64,000 nucleotides of DNA, taken from Halalkalibacillus sediminis. GTDB taxonomy: Bacteria > Bacillota > Bacilli > Bacillales > Alkalibacillaceae. Below are positions 59,772 to 64,000 of the stretch, one piece after another. Location: contig NZ_PJNH01000002.1 in NCBI RefSeq assembly GCF_002844535.1, positions 496,001 to 560,000 of the forward strand, read 5' to 3'. The notes below the pieces were generated by a model, which was given only the letters and a program-made list of their open reading frames with translations, was not told the DNA's origin and did no database searches. The first letter of the stretch is position 1. Every line of letters starts with the position of its first letter. The position numbers were made by a program, and so were the translations under genes.

Positions 59772-59888
59772 CAAAATGTTCACCTTTTACTATATGCACC
59801 TTTAACAATTTTCCCAACATCAAAAGCAAATAAACGTAGCAATTACTACAACATTATCATATGTCAGTGAAAATCAGAAAAGACGAGC

Positions 59889-59917
59889 TTGAATTATATT
59901 TGTAGAAAACGTATAAT
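59889..59917 (+). promoter_or_regulatory. Promoter of tRNA-Arg
   Basis: TTGAAT (59889-59894), 17 bases, TATAAT (59912-59917), 20 bases before the tRNA. Confidence 0.75.
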
Positions 59918-59937
59918 TACTATTGCGATTTAAACAC

Positions 59938-60009
59938 GCCCTCGTGGTGTAATGGATAACACGCAAGATTCCGGTTCTTGTAATGAAGGTTCGACTCCTT
60001 CCGAGGGCA
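59938..60009 (+). tRNA. tRNA-Arg (anticodon CCG)
   Basis: Full cloverleaf of 72 bases: acceptor GCCCTCG/CGAGGGC, anticodon stem CAAGA/TCTTG around loop TTCCGGT (anticodon CCG, reads CGG), and T arm GAAGG-TTCGACT-CCTTC. Discriminator base A; CCA is not encoded. B. subtilis also has a tRNA-Arg gene beside clpP. Confidence 0.95.
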
Positions 60010-60046
60010 TACATAGGTGTTTGAAGGTCACTTTTAAAACCTTTAG

Positions 60047-60097
60047 AATCTCCCTAATCCCTTTAATATCAAGGGTTGGGGAGATTTCTTATTTTTC
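60047..60097 (+). terminator. Terminator after tRNA-Arg
   Basis: AATCTCCC-TAAT-CCCTT pairs with AAGGG-TT-GGGGAGATT (60047-60063 with 60071-60086, small bulge), then TCTTATTTTTC. Confidence 0.75.
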
Positions 60098-60120
60098 GAG
60101 TCTACGGAGGAGGTTATACG

Positions 60121-60480
60121 ATGGGGTACATATTATTAATCATTAACACAATAATCATTATATTTTCCTATTGGTTTGTGACGGGGGGATATGACTATTT
60201 ATGGGATTTTAATTCAACATTAGAGGAAATTATGTTAGCCATAATTTTTTTGGCTGTCATTTATTTGGTGTTTTGGGGTATGGTTGGTGTAATAAAAAAA
60301 AGAGCCCCACACTTGTTCAAAAACACACTGGTTTGGTTGGCAGTAACTCCTAATATTATTGTTGCAATTCTATTATTTGTGAACGCCTACTATACATCGC
60401 TGGGGGTATATTCAGCTTTTTTGGGACTAACTGTTTTAGTTTCTGTGGTAGTAATCCCTACATTGATTAATAAAATCTAA
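60121..60480 (+). CDS. Small four-helix membrane protein of unknown function
   Basis: A 119-residue hydrophobic protein with about four TM segments (residues 3-22, 35-57, 70-90, 94-116) and the charged loop 'VIKKRAPHLFKN'. The ATG follows a perfect GGAGGAGG site. No family recognised. It may be co-transcribed with the tRNA by read-through. Followed by a structured non-coding stretch. Confidence 0.7.
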   Translation: MGYILLIINTIIIIFSYWFVTGGYDYLWDFNSTLEEIMLAIIFLAVIYLVFWGMVGVIKKRAPHLFKNTLVWLAVTPNIIVAILLFVNAYYTSLGVYSAFLGLTVLVSVVVIPTLINKI

Positions 60481-60549
60481 AAGCATCAATTTTTACCCCC
60501 ACGATTTGAAGGTGGCCTGTTGCTTTTCCGACTGACAAGATGTGTTAGT

Positions 60550-60610
60550 GTCGACGTTGGTCACAGGACGTGACCGAACCAAGTCGACCCGCAGGAGTCT
60601 CGCGTTTTTT
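60550..60610. other. Structured non-coding element, possible dispersed-repeat remnant
   Basis: A long hairpin is formed by GTCGACGTTGGTCAC on the left and GTGACC-G-AAC-CAA-GTCGAC on the right (60550-60564 with 60570-60588), loop AGGAC. It is followed by CCCGCAGGAGTCTCGCG and six T. Local GC content is clearly above its surroundings. The complement GCGAGACTCCTGCGGG resembles a repeat I recall from other Bacillus genomes, but that is memory and not tested. No gene is visible in 60481-60701. Confidence 0.5.
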
Positions 60611-60701
60611 CTATATCAATGATAAATACAACAATGAGCTTTAACAGAGCCTTTCTTATAAATAACATTGTTTGCGAAGGGGGCATGTCCGTTTAGAGAA
60701 G

Positions 60702-61814
60702 TTATACTTTAATGTACTCTTCACTTTCTTTAGATGAGAAGGAAACTTTGTTTCTACCCGTTTGTTTTGCTCTATATAACGCTTGATCTGCCTCTTCTAT
60801 AAGCATTGAGGGTCTTTCGGTTGTTTCGTTGTAGCTGGCTACCCCTATAGAAACTGTGATTGAAATGGCTTGACCTGTAGTCAATTCAAATGAATAATTT
60901 TTGACTGCTGATCGAATTTTTTCGCTTAAATCTGAGGCTCTTTTTAAGGGACAATCTAAGAGAATGATTGTGAATTCTTCTCCACCATTTCGACTAACGA
61001 TATCATATGGTCGAACAGTATTTTTTAAGATTTTACTCAAATTGATAAGTACTTGGTCGCCCTCTTTATGTCCATAAGTATCGTTCACTTTCTTGAAATG
61101 ATCGATATCAATATATAATAGGGAGAGGCTCTCACCTTTTTCCTCTGCTTGAGTACTAATAACGTTAAACGTTTCATCAAACCTCCGGACGTTATGAAGT
61201 CCTGTTAATCCATCAGTAGCTGCCTCAGATTTGTATTTATACAAAAGCCTGTGGCTTCTCCGGACAAACTCGACCGTGTAGAATGAAACAAAACCAGCAA
61301 AGTATGAAATGATCCAGTAAGAGACAATCAAAACGAACAATCGATCAAAATTGGGTAATAGGTAAGAAATAAAAGCTGCAAATATAATATTGGAAGCTGT
61401 TATTGATAGAAAGATCTTTTTCTTCTTAGATAAAGAAAGTCTTATGATTAACAGTGTTGCAGCAGTAATAAGTATGATTAAAGCAAAAGCAAAAAAAGCA
61501 GACATAGTAAACCCTATTAAAAAACGCCCCAAAATAATGCAAGTCATCGTGATAATTGCTGGGATGGCGCCACCATAATAAGTTACCATAATAACGGGGA
61601 TATGGCGTAAGTCGATGAACGTCTGGTTAATTTCAATACTATATAGCATGAGAATGTTGCTTAAAATACCTCCAAGCATACCCACTATAAATTTACTTCT
61701 CAATGGTGAAGTAAGGGTCAAGGGTGTAGAAGAGGTTGATTGAGTATATAAAAATATTGCTGAAATCAAAATTGCGAAATTAGATAAAAGCTCTTTAAGT
61801 ATTATGTGAATCAC
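60702..61814 (-). CDS. Membrane diguanylate cyclase (5TM sensor, GGDEF)
   Basis: A 370-residue protein with about six hydrophobic helices (residues 8-185) of the 5TMR-LYT type and a GGDEF domain (about 200-362). The active site is Gly277-Gly-Glu-Glu-Phe281 in 'SRNGGEEFTI', and the product-inhibition site Arg268-Pro-Tyr-Asp271 is exactly five residues before it, so it should make c-di-GMP with feedback control. The GTG at 61814 lies inside AAAGGTGA, which is better placed for ATA codons at 61805 or 61802; the exact start is uncertain. Single gene. c-di-GMP generally opposes motility. Confidence 0.9.
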   Translation of the reverse strand: MIHIILKELLSNFAILISAIFLYTQSTSSTPLTLTSPLRSKFIVGMLGGILSNILMLYSIEINQTFIDLRHIPVIMVTYYGGAIPAIITMTCIILGRFLIGFTMSAFFAFALIILITAATLLIIRLSLSKKKKIFLSITASNIIFAAFISYLLPNFDRLFVLIVSYWIISYFAGFVSFYTVEFVRRSHRLLYKYKSEAATDGLTGLHNVRRFDETFNVISTQAEEKGESLSLLYIDIDHFKKVNDTYGHKEGDQVLINLSKILKNTVRPYDIVSRNGGEEFTIILLDCPLKRASDLSEKIRSAVKNYSFELTTGQAISITVSIGVASYNETTERPSMLIEEADQALYRAKQTGRNKVSFSSKESEEYIKV

Positions 61815-62311
61815 CTTTATTCAGTTAAAACTTTTGTTTAATAATATAAGCTACCAAAATGAAATGTTTGTTTTATTGTAAACAGAGTAATGAACAATAA
61901 AATGACTAGTTACATATTATACAATTTTAAGAGAGGGTCAAACGTTAACAGTTTGAACATTTAGTGACTTAAAGATAGAAAGCATTACAACTATGTTTGC
62001 TAAGTGATCGCAACCACATGAAGAACATCAATATACAGAGGGGTTGCATTAGAATAATGAAAAAATGCCGCTTAATATGATAGTATTTGTAGCTGAATCA
62101 TATAAAAGGTTGATTATCTGAGTAAATCGAATTAATAATAGTGGTGATTATTCATGCAAAATCATTCAATGACTGATATACTTCAAAGGTAAGAAAAAAG
62201 AACTATCTTAAATGTACTAAAATAGGCTATGTTGAATAGTTTTAATTATCAGCACATTGGGTACAATTTTTAAGACTAACTAAAATACTTACTAATGAGG
62301 TATATACTTAA
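61815..62311. other. Intergenic region with no clear gene
   Basis: About 500 AT-rich bases. Contents: a TATAAT on the minus strand (61916-61921) for the cyclase gene, with a weak TTTGAC -35 at 61937-61942; an inverted repeat TCAAAC/GTTTGA (61938-61943 with 61951-61956) around GTTAAC; and a 12-codon reading frame at 62154-62192 ('MQNHSMTDILQR') behind a weak TGGTGA. I cannot assign function to any of these. Confidence 0.5.
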
Positions 62312-62740
62312 ATGTTAAAAAAACGCATGTACATGTTGCAGGACCTGCCAGATTTCAAGATCGTAAGAAAAGATTTGAATCCAAAGCTTGTTCAATACTT
62401 CTATGAAGACCAAATGTTGGTTGACCTAGCTATTTATGAAGCATATACAAATGCGTTCATTCACGGTAATAAAAGAAATACTGATAAAATGATTCAAATT
62501 ACCCTCTTATTTTTGCATCATTCGATGATTATTCGGGTAAGGGATGAAGGAGAAGGATTTTCTCATAAGCAAGTGAAGGAAAAAGCAATGAAAAGAGTGA
62601 ATGCTCCTCTTGAAGACCAATTGGATCACGGAAGAGGATTAATCATAATGCACCAAATGATGGATAGTTTGCATTTTTCCTCTTCAGGGAATGAGGTCAT
62701 CATGAGAAAGTGGTATACTTCTAATCGTAAAGGGGATTAA
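62312..62740 (+). CDS. RsbW-like serine kinase / anti-sigma-type ATPase
   Basis: A 142-residue GHKL ATPase with N box 'IYEAYTNAFIHGNKRN', G1 'VRDEGEGF' and G2 'LDHGRGLIIMHQMM'. RsbW-type proteins phosphorylate a partner STAS protein and bind sigma factors, but no rsbV or sigma gene is adjacent, so the partner is unknown. A TGAGGT site lies 10 bases before the ATG. The glutaredoxin-like gene follows 2 bases after its stop. Confidence 0.85.
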   Translation: MLKKRMYMLQDLPDFKIVRKDLNPKLVQYFYEDQMLVDLAIYEAYTNAFIHGNKRNTDKMIQITLLFLHHSMIIRVRDEGEGFSHKQVKEKAMKRVNAPLEDQLDHGRGLIIMHQMMDSLHFSSSGNEVIMRKWYTSNRKGD

Positions 62741-62742
62741 CG

Positions 62743-62997
62743 ATGACAGATAGATTAACTGTGTATTTTTACACCAAGGCGAAATGTAAATTGTGCGACG
62801 AGTCGAAAGAGTTACTGCAAATGCTACAAAAAGTGTATCATTTCAATATAATCGAACAGAATATATATCAAAATGAAAGATTACTTGATGAGTATCATTT
62901 ATCGATTCCTGTCGTTCGCATTGATCAAGATGAGTTGACTGCGGAAGACATGGATATTGTAACAATGGAAGATTTCATTACTAAACGGCTGCATTAA
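62743..62997 (+). CDS. Glutaredoxin-like small protein
   Basis: An 84-residue thioredoxin-fold protein with the redox pair Cys15 and Cys18 in 'YTKAKCKLCDESKELL' and the cis-proline segment 'YHLSIPVVRID'. Likely a cytosolic thiol oxidoreductase. It is coupled to the RsbW-like gene (ATG 2 bases after the stop) and lies just upstream of cggR. A terminator overlaps its stop codon. Confidence 0.88.
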   Translation: MTDRLTVYFYTKAKCKLCDESKELLQMLQKVYHFNIIEQNIYQNERLLDEYHLSIPVVRIDQDELTAEDMDIVTMEDFITKRLH

Positions 62998-63029
62998 AGA
63001 AGCGTTAATTGTTAAATACGCTTCTTTTT
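62996..63029 (+). terminator. Intrinsic terminator before cggR
   Basis: AAAGAAGCGT / ACGCTTCTTT, a perfect 10-bp stem (62996-63005 with 63018-63027) followed by TT. Confidence 0.88.
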
Positions 63030-63066
63030 GCTATCATATAGAAAGAAGAAATTTTTTTGGAATGCG

Positions 63067-63104
63067 TGGGACGTTTTTTGTCTATCGCAAGGACTTCAAA
63101 CGAC
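63067..63104. promoter_or_regulatory. CggR operator
   Basis: TGGGAC-N6-TGTC (63067-63082) followed after 6 bases by AAGGAC-N6-CGAC (63089-63104). The B. subtilis operator is CGGGAC-N6-TGTC-N4-CGGGAC-N6-TGTC; the left half here, GGGACGTTTTTTGTC, agrees with my recollection of the B. subtilis operator at every base. The right half is weaker and 2 bases further away. CggR represses its own glycolytic operon until fructose-1,6-bisphosphate binds. Confidence 0.75.
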
Positions 63105-63236
63105 CAATGAGGTTTAATCGGTCCCACTTTTCCGCCAATTAGTGAAGGACTACCTTCTAGTTTCTTTGTACTTTAAGAAATATTAACTTTATTAAAGGGT
63201 TAAAGTATGTGAAAAACAAAGGCTTTCGCCATTAGG

Positions 63237-63260
63237 ACTTGGCGAGAAGCCAAGTTTTTC
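63237..63260 (+). terminator. Hairpin with U tract in the cggR leader, possible attenuator
   Basis: ACTTGGC-GAGAA-GCCAAGT (63237-63255) followed by TTTTC, only 23 bases before the cggR TTG start. Confidence 0.6.
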
Positions 63261-63282
63261 TCAAAAGTAGGTGATTCGGCGA

Positions 63283-64000
63283 TTGCAGAAACTATTTCAG
63301 TTCCAACAGAAATTAGTACCTGATTTACTTGAGATTATTGAAAAACGTTATGAGATTTTGAAAAAGATTTATAGTCTTCAACCTGTTGGTCGTAGGTCAT
63401 TGGCGATCGAAGTCGGTAAGACGGAACGTCAAATTCGCAGTGAGATTGAATTTTTCCAAAAGAATGGTTTGATTTTAGTTACAGGAAAAGGAATGTATGT
63501 CTCACAAGAAGGGCAAGAATTAATCGAGATGTATGGTTCTGCAGTGCGTGAATTGACTGATTTAGAGCATCTGGAAAAAGAGTTAGCAAAGCAATTACCT
63601 GTTAAAGAAGTACACATCGTTCGTGGTAATGCGGATGAAGATGAAAGTGTAAAATCTGATTTAGGAAAAATCGCTGCTGAGGCAGTTATGAGCCGATTAA
63701 AAGATCAGATGATCATTACTGTTACAGGTGGTTCGACAGTAGCTGCAGTAGCTGACTATTTGAAACCTAAGTCGGGCGTCAGACCATTATTCGTCCCAGC
63801 CAGAGGAGGACTCGGTACCATGTATGAGTACCAAGCGAGCTCGATATGTGTAAAGATGGCTGGACAAATGGATGGCGAGTACCGTTTGTTATATGTCCCT
63901 GATGCTATTGACTGGGATTTGCATTCAAAAGTTTTAGAAGAACCTTCTGTCAAAGAAGTAATGAGTAAAATTGAGCAATCGAGCTTAACGATTCATGGTG
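63283..64000 (+). CDS. cggR: Central glycolytic genes regulator CggR, N-terminal part
   Basis: Runs off the window; 239 codons are visible. Begins 'MQKLFQFQQKLVPDLLEIIE' and 'PVGRRSLAIEVGKTERQIRS' (SorC-type helix-turn-helix), followed by the sugar-binding domain ('ITVTGGSTVAAVADYL', 'LFVPARGGLGTMYEYQASSI', 'EEPSVKEVM'). CggR represses cggR-gapA-pgk-tpi-pgm-eno and responds to fructose-1,6-bisphosphate. TTG start 8 bases after AGTAGGTGA. The operator at 63067 supports the assignment. Confidence 0.95.
   Translation, partial: MQKLFQFQQKLVPDLLEIIEKRYEILKKIYSLQPVGRRSLAIEVGKTERQIRSEIEFFQKNGLILVTGKGMYVSQEGQELIEMYGSAVRELTDLEHLEKELAKQLPVKEVHIVRGNADEDESVKSDLGKIAAEAVMSRLKDQMIITVTGGSTVAAVADYLKPKSGVRPLFVPARGGLGTMYEYQASSICVKMAGQMDGEYRLLYVPDAIDWDLHSKVLEEPSVKEVMSKIEQSSLTIHG

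Noticed and set aside
59952-60146. 64-residue frame through the tRNA
   Set aside because: It overlaps a complete tRNA-Arg gene and has no ribosome site.
63060-63130. T-box riboswitch before cggR
   Set aside because: No AGGGTGGNACCGCG-type T-box sequence; the inverted GGGAC/GTCCC pieces belong to the CggR operator and its surroundings.

Overview
This window is chromosomal DNA from a low-GC, endospore-former-type Bacillaceae. Gene order closely follows the Bacillus subtilis lytR-degSU-comF-flagellar-secA-uvrBA-hprK-trxB-whiA-crh-clpP-cggR stretch. Many proteins are strongly acidic and tails or linkers are rich in Asp and Glu, which suggests a moderately halophilic genus (Halobacillus or Pontibacillus type). 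That assignment is inference from gene order and composition; no species can be named from the sequence alone.

Layout. 1-5.6 kb: the end of an amino-acid permease, a secreted subtilase, a CAP-domain secreted protein, and a leftward yvyE-lytR pair. 5.7-7.8 kb: the DegS/DegU two-component system. 7.8-12.2 kb: a 21-bp tandem repeat array, a NERD-domain protein, a DegV/FakB fatty-acid-binding protein and the competence genes comFA and comFC (no comFB). 12.3-22.1 kb: a late flagellar cluster (yvyF, flgM, flgN, flgK, flgL, yviE, fliW, csrA, hag, flaG, fliD, fliS, fliT) with sigma-D promoters and a CsrA-binding hairpin in the hag leader. A decayed LAGLIDADG homing-endonuclease gene lies antisense between hag and flaG. 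22.2-24.7 kb: a leftward gene for an unusual 822-residue duplicated ATP-grasp protein with a sigma-D-like promoter. 24.9-29.9 kb: hpf, a small unknown gene, secA and prfB with its programmed +1 frameshift. 30-36.9 kb: a cytochrome c lipoprotein, ftsE, ftsX, an M23 murein hydrolase, ctpB and minJ.

37-42 kb: uvrB and uvrA behind a LexA-like box. 42-44.7 kb: yojF-bshB2 (bacillithiol) and yvlB/yvlD-like genes. 44.9-48.9 kb: hprK, lgt, yvoD, ppaX, yvoF. 49-52.2 kb: glpK-glpD. 52.3-59 kb: a TPR protein, trxB, a second 21-bp repeat array, nudix, rapZ, yvcK, whiA, crh and a DHFR-like protein. 59.1-64 kb: leftward clpP with a CtsR box, tRNA-Arg(CCG), a small membrane protein, a structured non-coding element, a leftward diguanylate cyclase, an RsbW-like ATPase, a glutaredoxin-like protein, and the start of cggR behind a recognisable CggR operator.

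Themes. Motility control is dense: DegS/DegU, FlgM/sigma-D, the FliW-CsrA-hag switch, MinJ, a diguanylate cyclase and possibly the sigma-D-linked ATP-grasp protein. Carbon control is also concentrated: HprK, PpaX, Crh, YvcK, RapZ, GlpK/GlpD and CggR. The least ordinary items are the duplicated ATP-grasp gene, the antisense homing-endonuclease relic, three intergenic arrays that share a two-helical-turn period but not a sequence, and two genes whose best Shine-Dalgarno spacing points to an AUA start.
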